Below are positions 1-6,767 of a stretch of DNA of 10,386 nt, in pieces; within the stretch, counting starts at the first letter, position 1, and each line of letters starts with the position of its first letter. The notes under the pieces are model-generated. The model ran no database searches. It was not told where the DNA came from and worked only from the letters and a program-made list of their open reading frames with translations. Both the position numbers and the translations under genes were made by a program. Origin of the DNA: Reyranella sp. (GTDB lineage: Bacteria; Pseudomonadota; Alphaproteobacteria; Reyranellales; Reyranellaceae); the NCBI GenBank assembly GCA_030681635.1, contig JAUXRT010000031.1, positions 1 through 10,386 of the forward strand, in the 5' to 3' direction.

Positions 1-216
1 GGGCTTGTTCTCGATGATGAATTGCTTGCCGAGGCGCTCCGTCAGCCAATGCCGCTTCTGGCGCTCATTGTTGTCGGTCGCCCCGCCGGCGGGAATGCGG
101 ACGACGATGCGTGCGGTCCGCGACGGATAGGCTTGCGCCCGCAAAATGCCGGGTACAACCGGCAACGCGGCAGCTCCCGCGGCCAGACGCGTGAATGCAC
201 GGCGGGGAAATTTCAT
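1..216 (-). CDS. Bug/TctC-family tripartite tricarboxylate transporter substrate-binding protein (N-terminal part, runs off left edge)
   Basis: Only the first 72 codons are present; the gene continues beyond base 1. The product should be a periplasmic solute-binding protein of the Bug/TctC family, which captures small carboxylates for a TctAB-type permease or acts as a sensor. The start begins MKFPRRAFTRL, with a twin-arginine-like RRxF, an Ala-rich core and a likely cleavage after RAQA (residue 29). The mature part begins YPSRTARIVV and has the family PAGGATD (residues 42-48), then LTERLGKQFIIENKP. The start ATG is preceded by GGAGG with 7 bases between, on the minus strand. The stretch after PAGGATD (NNERQKRH, residues 49-56) is oddly polar where relatives, from memory, have a hydrophobic IIARLMGQ-like helix. 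It lies 124 bases downstream of the nitroreductase-family gene on the same strand. The family call is firm; the ligand is unknown. Confidence 0.85.
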   Translation of the reverse strand, partial: MKFPRRAFTRLAAGAAALPVVPGILRAQAYPSRTARIVVRIPAGGATDNNERQKRHWLTERLGKQFIIENKP

Positions 217-304
217 GATGCAGCCTCCGAAGTTTGCGCGACGACGTGGATACGCAACGCAACTGGACGCCCTTGGGAACAGACTATCTCCGTCTTGTGA
301 GGAG

Positions 305-330
305 CAGGAAGGAGCTGATGCCCCCTCCTG
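305..330 (-). terminator. Hairpin after the nitroreductase-family gene; possible terminator without U-tract
   Basis: Read on the minus strand, 26 bases fold into an 11-bp stem with a 4-base loop (ATCA), including two G-U pairs. It starts 10 bases after the stop at 341. The G-U pairs become A-C mismatches on the plus strand, so the full stem forms only in a minus-strand transcript. No run of T follows, so it is not a textbook intrinsic terminator. It could instead be a processing or 3'-end protecting structure between this gene and the binding-protein gene. Confidence 0.4.
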
Positions 331-340
331 AGTTCACGGC

Positions 341-820
341 CTAGGTCAGCGGATCGAGCACGACGACGGGGATTTCGCGCGAGCCCGCCTTGACCTGGTA
401 GTCGGCATAGGGTGGCCAGAAGCCGACGCCTTCCTTCCACAGCCGCGCCCGCTCCTCGCCCGACGCGATGCGGGCGCGTGCCTTCATCTTCGCCGTGCCA
501 ACCTGGATCTCGACCTCGGGATTGGCCAGCAGGTTGCGGTACCAGCCGGGATGTTCCGGCGCGCCGCCCTTGGAGGCGATCACGAAGTAGCCCTTGCCCG
601 CCCCCTTGTCGTCGCTACGCCCGTAGAACAACGGGAACAGGAACTTCTGCCCCGACTTGCGGCCCTTGGTGATCAGCAGCAGCGACGGAACGTTGAGTTC
701 CGGCAGGTTGGGCAAGGTGATCTTGTACATGTGGCCGTCGGTGCCGCCGCTCGAGAGGTAACGGTCGACATGGTCCTTCATCCACTGCGGAAGATTGGGC
801 GCGATCTGAATGTCGGTCAT
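341..820 (-). CDS. Nitroreductase-family deazaflavin (F420)-dependent oxidoreductase-like protein
   Basis: The 159-residue protein resembles the DUF385/Ddn family (PF04075), small split-barrel proteins that in actinobacteria bind F420H2 and reduce quinones or nitro compounds. Visible family marks are a central LLLITKGRKSGQ (residues 48-59), FPLFYGR, the segment GGAPEHPGWYRNLLANPEVE (about residues 84-103), and a C-terminal PPYADYQ followed by REIPVVVLDP. No signal peptide or membrane segment is seen, so it is probably cytoplasmic. The start ATG follows AAGGAGA at good spacing. It sits 37 bases after the SMP-30-like gene on the same strand and is probably co-transcribed. F420 is not universal in proteobacteria, so the cofactor could be F420 or another flavin. 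The substrate is unknown; the context suggests a reduction step in the neighbouring catabolic cluster. Confidence 0.82.
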   Translation of the reverse strand: MTDIQIAPNLPQWMKDHVDRYLSSGGTDGHMYKITLPNLPELNVPSLLLITKGRKSGQKFLFPLFYGRSDDKGAGKGYFVIASKGGAPEHPGWYRNLLANPEVEIQVGTAKMKARARIASGEERARLWKEGVGFWPPYADYQVKAGSREIPVVVLDPLT

Positions 821-857
821 CGATGTCTCCTTGTTGGTCCGCGGCCAATGCGCCGCT

Positions 858-1769
858 TCAGCTGAAATTGAGCTTAAGCCCCGGCGTCGGCCACGTCATG
901 GTCGCGAGCTGGCCCTTGTCCGACAGGGTGATGTAGGCCGTCCGCATGTCGGGGCCGCCGAAGCAGATATTGGTTGGATAGATGTCCGGCATCTTGACCT
1001 CGCGCACGACGGCGCCGGCCGGTGAGAATTCGGTGATCATGCCGGTGTTGAGCGTGGCCACCGTGATGTTGCCGTTCTCCAGCACCGCAAGACTGTCGAA
1101 GCGCGCGTTGCTGCCGACGGCGCCGACGACACGGCCGCTGTGATGGGCGTTGCCGGTCGATTTGCGCAGCATCCCCGAACCTTCGATGTCGAAAGCCCAC
1201 AGGCGCGCGCTTTCGGTGTCGGCGACATAGAGGATCTTGCCGTCGGGCGACAGGCCACAGCCGTTGGGACTGAGGAACGGATGGACGAGGCACTTGATCG
1301 AGGAGCCGTCCGGCCTGGCGTAGTAGATGCCGCCATGGTCGCGCTGGCGGGCGTAGCGCTTGCCGAGGTCGGTGAAATAGAAGCCACCGGCCTTGTCGAA
1401 CACCAGGTCGTTGGGCGCCGAGAGTTTGTGGCCGTCGCACTCGACATAGAGCTCGGTCATCTTGCCGGTGGTGCGGTCGAGGCGCTGGACGAAGCCGTGC
1501 TTGTAGTCGGGATGCGGCGCCACACCCATCGAATTGCCCTCGACGTAGCGGCTGCCGCCGTTGTTGCAAAGATAGAGCGCGCCATCGGGTCCGACCGCGA
1601 GTCCGTTGGGCCCGCCGCCGGTCGCCGAGAACAACGACACCTTGCCGTCCGGCGTGACGCGCGAGCAGCGGTTGTTGCGGATCTCCGTCAGGATCACCGA
1701 TCCGTCGGGCAGGACCACCGGCCCTTCGGGAAAGCCGAAGCCTGTCGCCAGAATACGCACGTCGCTCAT
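858..1769 (-). CDS. SMP-30/gluconolactonase/LRE-family hydrolase
   Basis: This is a 303-residue six-bladed beta-propeller protein of the SMP-30/gluconolactonase family (PF08450), metal-dependent enzymes that mostly open sugar or related lactones. Candidate divalent-metal ligands are in place by comparison with human SMP30: Glu15 in FPEGP, Asn169 in SPNGCGLSPDGK and Asp225 in ARFDSLAV. Asn120 in SAPNDLVFD matches the substrate-site Asn. Repeated PDG turns (residues 21, 40, 61, 153, 175) mark the blades. There is no signal peptide, so it is likely cytoplasmic. The ATG at 1769 is chosen because the purine-rich GGGGGAA lies just upstream; a GTG 30 bases further up would read through this site. 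It lies 57 bases after the monooxygenase stop. It probably hydrolyses a lactone in the cluster's pathway; the actual substrate cannot be read from sequence. Confidence 0.88.
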   Translation of the reverse strand: MSDVRILATGFGFPEGPVVLPDGSVILTEIRNNRCSRVTPDGKVSLFSATGGGPNGLAVGPDGALYLCNNGGSRYVEGNSMGVAPHPDYKHGFVQRLDRTTGKMTELYVECDGHKLSAPNDLVFDKAGGFYFTDLGKRYARQRDHGGIYYARPDGSSIKCLVHPFLSPNGCGLSPDGKILYVADTESARLWAFDIEGSGMLRKSTGNAHHSGRVVGAVGSNARFDSLAVLENGNITVATLNTGMITEFSPAGAVVREVKMPDIYPTNICFGGPDMRTAYITLSDKGQLATMTWPTPGLKLNFS

Positions 1770-1826
1770 CGCGTTCCCCCGCCTTCCTGTCTTGAGCACG
1801 ATGATCGACTGCCTGAAGCTGTTCGT

Positions 1827-3461
1827 CTACAGCGCGCCACGGACCCGGTCGATCAGGGCCAAGGGATCGCCGGGCAATACGTCACCCCGCCAGGCGACAT
1901 GCTGGTCCGGGCGGGAGAGCACCAGCCTCTCGCGATAGGGCCCCTGCGGCGCGAGGTCGAGCACCGACAATGGCACGCCGCGCCGGGCCGCCGCTTCGAC
2001 CAGCCCCGTCACCGGGGTCGCGCGGTCGAAGCGCAGCAAGGTGAAGCCGGAGCCCATGGCGTCGTAAAGCGACCGCCCCTCTTCCAGCCAGACATGCGGC
2101 GTGCGGCAGCCGGGCACGGTGGAGGGCGTAAAATTGTCCATCGTGTAGGCGGGTGCCGCCTCGCCGTCGTAGGCCACGATCGGCGAGCGGTCGTAGAACG
2201 AACCGAAATTCAGGCCACCGCAACAGAACTGCGGCGTGTGCACCTCCAGCAGCCGACGGCCGAGATCGGCACGGCGGGCATCGCCGTCGGGGCCCGTCGC
2301 TTCGATATCGGCGGGCACCTCGGCCCGGGCACGGGCGAGCGACAGCGCGGTGCCCATGGCATATTTGGAAACCTGCTCGGTGATCGGCCAGCGCTCGGCC
2401 TCATGCGCCGCCAGGATCGCCGGATCGGCCCAGCCATCGAGCACACCCGCCAGCATCCAGGCGAGATTGGTCGCGTCGGCGATGCCGGCGTTCATGCCGT
2501 AGCCGGCGAAAGGCGCCCAGATGTGCGCAGCGTCGCCGCAGATGAAGACGCGGCGGTCGCGGAAGCGGTCGGCAAGCAGGCGGCGCCCGATCCAGTTCTC
2601 GCGGCCGATGACTTCCACGTCGAACGATCCGTCGACGCCCAGGATGTCGCGCAGGCAGCCATCGGCATCGATCGCGTCGAAATCGGCCTCGTCGGGCCGC
2701 AGATAGTTGTGGACCAGCCAGGTCTCGCTTCCGTCGACGGCGAACATGTTGGCGCTGCGTCGCGGGTTCATGACCTGGGTCGACCAGGCGGGCGCGGCCT
2801 GCATCCGCCCGGCCAGGCCCGGGGCCCGGATGTAGCTCGACTGGGTGCGACCGATCATGGCGTCGCCGGCGAGCTTCGCGCCGATCCCGTGACGGACGAC
2901 CGACGACCCGCCATCGCAACCGACCAGATAGGCGCAATCGATCAGGAGCTTGCCGCCACCGTCGAGATCCTCGGCCTCGGCGGTGACGCCGGCTTCGTCC
3001 TGCGTAAAGCCGCGCACGCGCGCGAGGTTCAGGAACCGCACCTTGGGATGCGCCGCCGCCGCGTCGGCCAGCAGAGGATCGAGATAGATCTGGTTGATGC
3101 GGTGCGGCGGCTCCGGCGTCGGCCATCCGCCGTCGGGGCCGCTCCTGTCGGTGTAGCGGTCGCGTCGGCAGGGAATATGGATGCGTGCGAATTCGATGCC
3201 CACGGCGGTGGTGCGGAAGGCGACGTCGTTGGCATGGTCGGCTGGCAAGCCGGTGTCGCGCACGCGACCCACGATGCCGAGGCGGCGGAAGATCTCCATC
3301 GTTCGCGCCGCAACGTGGTTGCACTTCACGCCGGGCATGTGGCCCGGCGGGTTCTGCTCGGCCACGATCACGTCGATGCCGCGCGACGCGAGATCGAGCG
3401 CCAGGGTCGAGCCGACCGGCCCGCCACCCACGATCAGGACGGACGTGCATAGACGGCGCAT
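1827..3461 (-). CDS. FAD-dependent monooxygenase, class A flavoprotein hydroxylase (PheA/TfdB/MhpA-like)
   Basis: The 544-residue protein carries the three signatures of class A FAD hydroxylases (PF01494): the Rossmann GGGPVG at residues 12-17 ending in a Glu-bearing beta strand (VIVAEQ); the DG motif around GCDGGSSVVR (181-190); and the GD motif VFICGDAAHIWAPFAGYGMN (305-324), which binds the FAD ribityl and phosphates. From about residue 455 the sequence fits the thioredoxin-like C-terminal domain of the phenol hydroxylase/TfdB branch (LYDAMGSGFTLLRF, then VLSRPDQHVAWRGD). Such enzymes use NAD(P)H and O2 to hydroxylate aromatics, or sometimes insert oxygen next to a ketone. It starts 9 bases after the isomerase stop with no clear Shine-Dalgarno sequence, so translation may be coupled. 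Substrate unknown; phenolic is most likely. Confidence 0.88.
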   Translation of the reverse strand: MRRLCTSVLIVGGGPVGSTLALDLASRGIDVIVAEQNPPGHMPGVKCNHVAARTMEIFRRLGIVGRVRDTGLPADHANDVAFRTTAVGIEFARIHIPCRRDRYTDRSGPDGGWPTPEPPHRINQIYLDPLLADAAAAHPKVRFLNLARVRGFTQDEAGVTAEAEDLDGGGKLLIDCAYLVGCDGGSSVVRHGIGAKLAGDAMIGRTQSSYIRAPGLAGRMQAAPAWSTQVMNPRRSANMFAVDGSETWLVHNYLRPDEADFDAIDADGCLRDILGVDGSFDVEVIGRENWIGRRLLADRFRDRRVFICGDAAHIWAPFAGYGMNAGIADATNLAWMLAGVLDGWADPAILAAHEAERWPITEQVSKYAMGTALSLARARAEVPADIEATGPDGDARRADLGRRLLEVHTPQFCCGGLNFGSFYDRSPIVAYDGEAAPAYTMDNFTPSTVPGCRTPHVWLEEGRSLYDAMGSGFTLLRFDRATPVTGLVEAAARRGVPLSVLDLAPQGPYRERLVLSRPDQHVAWRGDVLPGDPLALIDRVRGAL

Positions 3462-3470
3462 CGGCAGCGG

Positions 3471-4301
3471 TTAGCGACCGAAGGCGTCCGCAAGGGCGCG
3501 ACGGGTGGCTTGCGCCCCTTCGGCCGCGACATCGGCCGCGCGTCGTTCCCAATGGGCGGGATTGGGTGCCTCGTAGCTGACGTAGCCAGCGTAGTTCTTG
3601 GCGGCGAGGAGCCGGAACAGCTCGGTCCAGCGCACGACGCCCCTGCCGGGCGGCAGGCGGTCGACCGGCGGCGGGCCGTTGGGTGGTGCATCCGGCACGT
3701 CGCTGTATTGCACGTAGAAGATCTCCGCCTCGGGCACATCGGAGAAGCCGCCGCCGGGCCGGCCGCCGCGCTGCAGGTGATAGGCGTCAAGCAGCAGGCC
3801 GACGCTCTTCTCATCGGCGCTCTTCTCATCGGCGCGGGCGACGAGATCGCGCAGGATGTCGAGGCTCTTCACGACCGGATGCTGGAACTGATACTCGACT
3901 GCCAGCCGCAGCTTGAATTCAGCGGCGATGGCACCGGCGCGGCGAATGTTGGCGACCACCTCGTCGAGGCTCGCGGTGCCAGGCCCGATGGCACTCATCA
4001 GGGTCGGGCAATCGAGTGCAACGGCGGCCTGGCAGCTCTCGCGGAACACGCCGAACAGCCGCTCCTGCTCGTCGCCCTTCGAAGAGAAGATCCAGCCGGG
4101 CTCGACGCCGACACAGGCGACCGGCAGGCCGCTCTTCTTCACGAGATCGAGCGCGTTCGGATGGCGCACGAAGTCGACGCGCCGCAGCTCGACGGCATCG
4201 AAGCCGCCGGCCTTGGCCGCCGCCAGCGCCTGTTCAAGCGGCGTCGTATCGACCGTCCAGGTGTGAAGCGCTAGGCCGCGGAACTTGTGCTCCACGGTCA
4301 T
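3471..4301 (-). CDS. Sugar phosphate isomerase/epimerase-like TIM-barrel protein (AP-endonuclease 2 superfamily)
   Basis: The 276-residue protein fits the xylose-isomerase-like TIM barrel family (PF01261), metal-dependent isomerases, epimerases and some dehydratases acting on sugars, keto acids or inositols. Probable metal and active-site residues sit at strand ends: Glu136 in LAVEYQF, Asp172 and His175 in LLLDAYHLQRGG, Asp201 in YVQYSDVPDAP, Arg220 in LPPGRGVVRW and Glu244 in YVSYEAPNP. The PGRG motif is common in the hydroxypyruvate-isomerase-like branch. No signal peptide. Its ATG directly follows the cysE stop (TAG then ATG), which suggests translational coupling; only a weak GGA lies upstream. 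Residues 157-166 are a doubled ADEKS from a 15-base tandem duplication, probably lengthening a surface helix or loop. The exact reaction is not predictable. Confidence 0.85.
   Translation of the reverse strand: MTVEHKFRGLALHTWTVDTTPLEQALAAAKAGGFDAVELRRVDFVRHPNALDLVKKSGLPVACVGVEPGWIFSSKGDEQERLFGVFRESCQAAVALDCPTLMSAIGPGTASLDEVVANIRRAGAIAAEFKLRLAVEYQFQHPVVKSLDILRDLVARADEKSADEKSVGLLLDAYHLQRGGRPGGGFSDVPEAEIFYVQYSDVPDAPPNGPPPVDRLPPGRGVVRWTELFRLLAAKNYAGYVSYEAPNPAHWERRAADVAAEGAQATRRALADAFGR
3803..3835. repeat. 15-base tandem duplication inside the isomerase gene
   Basis: The period is exactly 15 bases and runs for 33 bases, about 2.2 perfect copies (unit GCTCTTCTCATCGGC). It is in frame and doubles ADEKS (residues 157-161 and 162-166) just before the strand carrying the putative metal ligand Asp172. 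Identical copies point to recent slippage or duplication. Confidence 0.9.
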
Positions 4302-5126
4302 CTAGATCCGCTGATCCATCTCCAGCGCCGGTTCCGGCACGTCGACGCAGCCGATGATGCGCGCCGGCACGCCGGCCGCGGTGCAGCCGGCCGGGACCGG
4401 TTCCAGCACGACGCTGCCGGCCGCGATCTTGGCGCAGGCGCCGATCTCGATATTGCCCAGCACTTTTGCGCCGGCGCCCAGCAGCACACCGCGCCGTACC
4501 TTCGGGTGCCGGTCACCGCGCTCCTTGCCGGTGCCGCCGAGGGTCACGCCATGCAGCATGGAGACGCCGTCCTCGACGACGGCGGTCTCGCCGATCACCA
4601 CGCCGGTGCCGTGGTCGATGAAGATGCTCTTGCCGATCACGGCGCCGGGATGGATGTCGAGGCCGAACAGGGCGCTCGCCCGGCTCTGCAGGAAATGGGC
4701 CAGCGATTGGCGGCCCTGCAGCCACAGCCAATGGGCGGTGCGATAGGTCTGCAGCGCGTGATAGCCCTTGAACCAGAGCAGCGGGTCGAGATGGCTGGTG
4801 CAGGCGGGATCGCGGTCGGCCACTGCCACGATGTCGGCACGGGCGGCAACGGTGATGGCGGGATCGGCGGCGAAGGCCTCGTCGAAGGTCTGGCGGATCA
4901 GGGCGGCGGGCACCTCGGTCGTGCCGGCAAGCCTGGCCAGGTGGTAGCTGAGCGCGCTTTCGAACCTGGGTTGGCTGAGGATGGTGGCGTGCAACGTCCC
5001 CGCCAGTACCGGCTCGGCCGCGGCAGCGGCCTGGGCGGCCTCGCGAATCTTGGCCCAGACGGGATCGACCGCCCTCAAATCAGCGGATCTGGGTTCGGCC
5101 GGGTTCTTCAGCAGTACGCTATCCAT
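4302..5126 (-). CDS. cysE: Serine O-acetyltransferase (CysE)
   Basis: CysE makes O-acetylserine from serine and acetyl-CoA, the first step of cysteine synthesis in the cytoplasm. The 274-residue product nearly matches E. coli CysE (273). An N-terminal helical domain (to about residue 145) is followed by a left-handed beta-helix of hexapeptide repeats. Residues matching the E. coli catalytic Asp143 and His158 and His193 appear at Asp157 (LDIHPG), His172 (DHGTG) and His207 (GDRHPK), with a constant offset of 14. The protein ends in Ile (DQRI); in characterised enzymes a C-terminal Ile enters the CysK active site to form the cysteine synthase complex. The start at 5126 is set by GGAGG 8 bases upstream; a longer reading from 5180 lacks support. 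It lies 124 bases after mlaC and directly abuts the isomerase gene. Confidence 0.95.
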   Translation of the reverse strand: MDSVLLKNPAEPRSADLRAVDPVWAKIREAAQAAAAAEPVLAGTLHATILSQPRFESALSYHLARLAGTTEVPAALIRQTFDEAFAADPAITVAARADIVAVADRDPACTSHLDPLLWFKGYHALQTYRTAHWLWLQGRQSLAHFLQSRASALFGLDIHPGAVIGKSIFIDHGTGVVIGETAVVEDGVSMLHGVTLGGTGKERGDRHPKVRRGVLLGAGAKVLGNIEIGACAKIAAGSVVLEPVPAGCTAAGVPARIIGCVDVPEPALEMDQRI

Positions 5127-5134
5127 GGCGCTCT

Positions 5135-5139
5135 CCTCC
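5135..5139 (-). promoter_or_regulatory. Shine-Dalgarno site that fixes the cysE start
   Basis: On the minus strand GGAGG lies 8 bases before the ATG at 5126. This selects that ATG over an in-frame upstream start at 5180, and yields a protein of normal CysE length. Confidence 0.75.
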
Positions 5140-5141
5140 GA

Positions 5142-5169
5142 TCCGCTGCCGTCGCTTACGGCCTGCGGA
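5142..5169 (-). promoter_or_regulatory. Hairpin in the cysE leader next to the ribosome-binding site
   Basis: On the minus strand TCCGC pairs with GCGGA, enclosing GCCGT paired with ACGGC around a 5-base loop, with a 2x1 internal loop. The 28-base structure ends two bases before the cysE Shine-Dalgarno sequence. It might affect ribosome access. It does not match any riboswitch I can recognise, and GC-rich DNA gives such folds by chance. Confidence 0.25.
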
Positions 5170-5224
5170 GCGATCGACACGCCTCCCGCAGGAAGCTTAC
5201 GTCGGTTGCGTTACAGGCGCAATT

Positions 5225-5242
5225 CGCCCCGCTTTGGGGGCG
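5225..5242 (-). terminator. Weak hairpin just after mlaC
   Basis: Eight bases past the mlaC stop, the minus strand reads CGCCCC, a 6-base loop, then GGGGCG. The six-pair all-GC stem is terminator-like, but AATTGCG follows in place of a T-run. It may only partly end mlaC transcription, so cysE could still be read from upstream. Confidence 0.3.
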
Positions 5243-5250
5243 GCAGGAGT

Positions 5251-5847
5251 CTAGCGGTTGGCCCGGCTTTCCAATTCCTGGACCAGGGCGTCGACTTTCC
5301 CGCCATGGTTCTGGATATAGGAATTGAAATCGGAACGTCTAGTCATGACCATGCTGACGCCCTCGACCTTCACGTCGGTGATGCGGTCGCCGCGAACCTC
5401 CCAGTCGATCTTGATCGGCTGGCCGGCGGCCTGGTTCAGCTTGCTCTCGACAATCGACACGCCGTTGGCGCGCGGTACCACCTTGCCCACCGTCAGCGTC
5501 TGGCCGGCGTACTGGCCAAAACGCTCGCTGTAGGCGCGGGCCTCCGCCGTGGCGACGGCCTTGAGGAAGCGCGTGCGCTCCTCCTCGGTCGCCTGGTTCC
5601 AGTGCGTACCCAGCGCCGAGCGGCCCATCGCGGGCATGTCGAAGCTTGCCTGCAGCACCGTCATGATCGCGGCCTGGCGGTCCGCCCCGGTCTTGTTCTT
5701 GACGATGTCGATCACCTGCTGCGCCGTGCTCTGCACGAGTTGCGAGGGGTCGGCTGCCGAGGCCGACGGACCGAGGGCAGGCAGGACGAGAAGGAGGGCG
5801 GCGCCGGCAAGGCGCATTGCGACGCGACGAAAGGCGAGCAGCGACAC
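5251..5847 (-). CDS. mlaC: MlaC-family periplasmic phospholipid-binding protein
   Basis: MlaC (Ttg2D/toluene-tolerance family, PF05494) shuttles phospholipid across the periplasm between the outer-membrane MlaA complex and the inner-membrane MlaFEDB ABC transporter. The 198-residue protein has a signal peptide (hydrophobic core LAGAALLLVLPAL, likely cleavage after SASA, residue 31). Family marks are FDMPAMGRSALGTHWNQAT (69-87), ERTRFLKA, AYSERFGQYAGQTL (105-118), and the C-terminal SDFNSYIQNHGGKVDALVQ (172-190). It starts with GTG; GGGAG lies 7 bases upstream, while the internal ATG at codon 11 has no ribosome site and would cut off the n-region. It follows mlaA by 38 bases. HpnM of the hopanoid gene clusters belongs to the same family, but no hopanoid genes are here. 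Confidence 0.9.
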   Translation of the reverse strand: MSLLAFRRVAMRLAGAALLLVLPALGPSASAADPSQLVQSTAQQVIDIVKNKTGADRQAAIMTVLQASFDMPAMGRSALGTHWNQATEEERTRFLKAVATAEARAYSERFGQYAGQTLTVGKVVPRANGVSIVESKLNQAAGQPIKIDWEVRGDRITDVKVEGVSMVMTRRSDFNSYIQNHGGKVDALVQELESRANR

Positions 5848-5885
5848 TGGTTCGCTCCCTGAAAAGGACTTCGGACGGTGGAGTC

Positions 5886-6692
5886 TTAGCGTACCAGAGC
5901 GAGGTTGTCGCGACGTTCCAATTCGCCCTTGGTATCGGTCTTTTCGCGCCGCTGGCGGATCAGGTCGGCGCGGTTCTGCGTATAGGCGCTGCGCAGCGCG
6001 GCGTAGTAGTCGACGCTGTTCTTTTCCAGGTCGTCGAGCGCGAAGATGGTGCGCGAGCGGTAGTCGATCACGTTCATGCCGTAGCGGGCGGCCTGGTACG
6101 CGGTCCAGTCGACGGCCAGGTTGAAGGTCAGGATACGGAACGGATCGGCCAGATAGTCGATCATCAGGCCGGTGCCGTCGCGGGCATTGGAAGGACCGAT
6201 GACCGGCAGCATGAGGTAGAAGCCGCCGTTTTCCGGCTCGACGCCGGCATAGAGGCCGATGGTCTTGCCGGCGTCTTCCTTGGTCCGCTCAAGACCGAGC
6301 ATGGTGGCCACATCGAACAGTCCGGCGACGCCGATGGTCGAATTCACGAGAAAGCGCGCCATGGTCGTGGCGGCGCGGTTCGGGTCACCCTGGAACACCT
6401 CGTTGATCGCCGTCACCGGCTCGCCGAGATTGTCGAGGAGGTTGCGCACGCTTTTCTGAGCGGGCTCCGGCACCCAGTCGCGATAGATGACGGCGACGGG
6501 GCGCAACGCGATGATGTCGACGACGCGGTTGAGCGAGAACAGGAAGCGGTTGGGCGTCTCGATCGGGTCCCAGACTTCGGTGGCACCGGTGTCGCCGGTC
6601 GCGCAGCCGCCCATCAAAGTGGCGGCAACAGCCATCGCGACGAGCGAACGGCGCGCCTTCCGCCTCATCGTTCCAGACAGACTCTCGACCAT
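5886..6692 (-). CDS. mlaA: MlaA (VacJ) outer-membrane lipoprotein
   Basis: MlaA sits in the outer membrane and removes misplaced phospholipid from the outer leaflet, passing it to MlaC. Conserved segments are DPIETPNRFLFSLNR near the mature N-terminus, VRNLLDNLGEPVTAINEVFQ, GDPNRAATTMARFLVNST, YLMLPVIGPSNARDGTG and the C-terminal YYAALRSAYTQNRADLIR (PF04333). A lipoprotein signal ends in LMGG-C. The ATG at 6692 gives 268 residues with the lipid Cys at position 30 and has AGGG 8 bases upstream. The ATG at 6668 gives 260 residues, Cys at 22 and a more typical short n-region, but a poorly spaced GGA; I cannot decide between them. mlaC follows on the same strand. No mlaFEDB genes lie in the window. 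Confidence 0.92.
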   Translation of the reverse strand: MVESLSGTMRRKARRSLVAMAVAATLMGGCATGDTGATEVWDPIETPNRFLFSLNRVVDIIALRPVAVIYRDWVPEPAQKSVRNLLDNLGEPVTAINEVFQGDPNRAATTMARFLVNSTIGVAGLFDVATMLGLERTKEDAGKTIGLYAGVEPENGGFYLMLPVIGPSNARDGTGLMIDYLADPFRILTFNLAVDWTAYQAARYGMNVIDYRSRTIFALDDLEKNSVDYYAALRSAYTQNRADLIRQRREKTDTKGELERRDNLALVR

Positions 6693-6747
6693 CAACACTA
6701 CCCTGGTCCATCCCGCCGGCCCGGATACGCTGGACCCAAAAACATGA

Positions 6748-6767
6748 AGCGGCGTTCGGCCGCCGCT
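6748..6767 (-). promoter_or_regulatory. Terminator-like hairpin upstream of mlaA
   Basis: A perfect 7-bp stem (AGCGGCG with CGCCGCT) encloses a 6-base loop. On the minus strand it is followed after 5 bases by five T residues (complement of 6738-6742). It would lie in the 5' leader of mlaA if transcription starts further right, and so could act as an attenuator. Alternatively mlaA's promoter lies to its left and the hairpin has no role. Confidence 0.25.

Noticed and set aside
1140..3452. Very long plus-strand open frame opposite the lactonase and monooxygenase genes
   Set aside because: Its translation shows no family motifs, and it lies antisense to two genes with clear domains. Long antisense frames are expected in GC-rich DNA.
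2401..3552. Long minus-strand frame overlapping the monooxygenase N-terminus
   Set aside because: Arg/Pro-rich translation without motifs; the alternative frame contains the FAD-binding signatures.
6698..6745. Fifteen-codon minus-strand frame ending 5 bases before the possible mlaA start at 6692
   Set aside because: No ribosome site and no amino-acid bias typical of leader peptides; likely chance.
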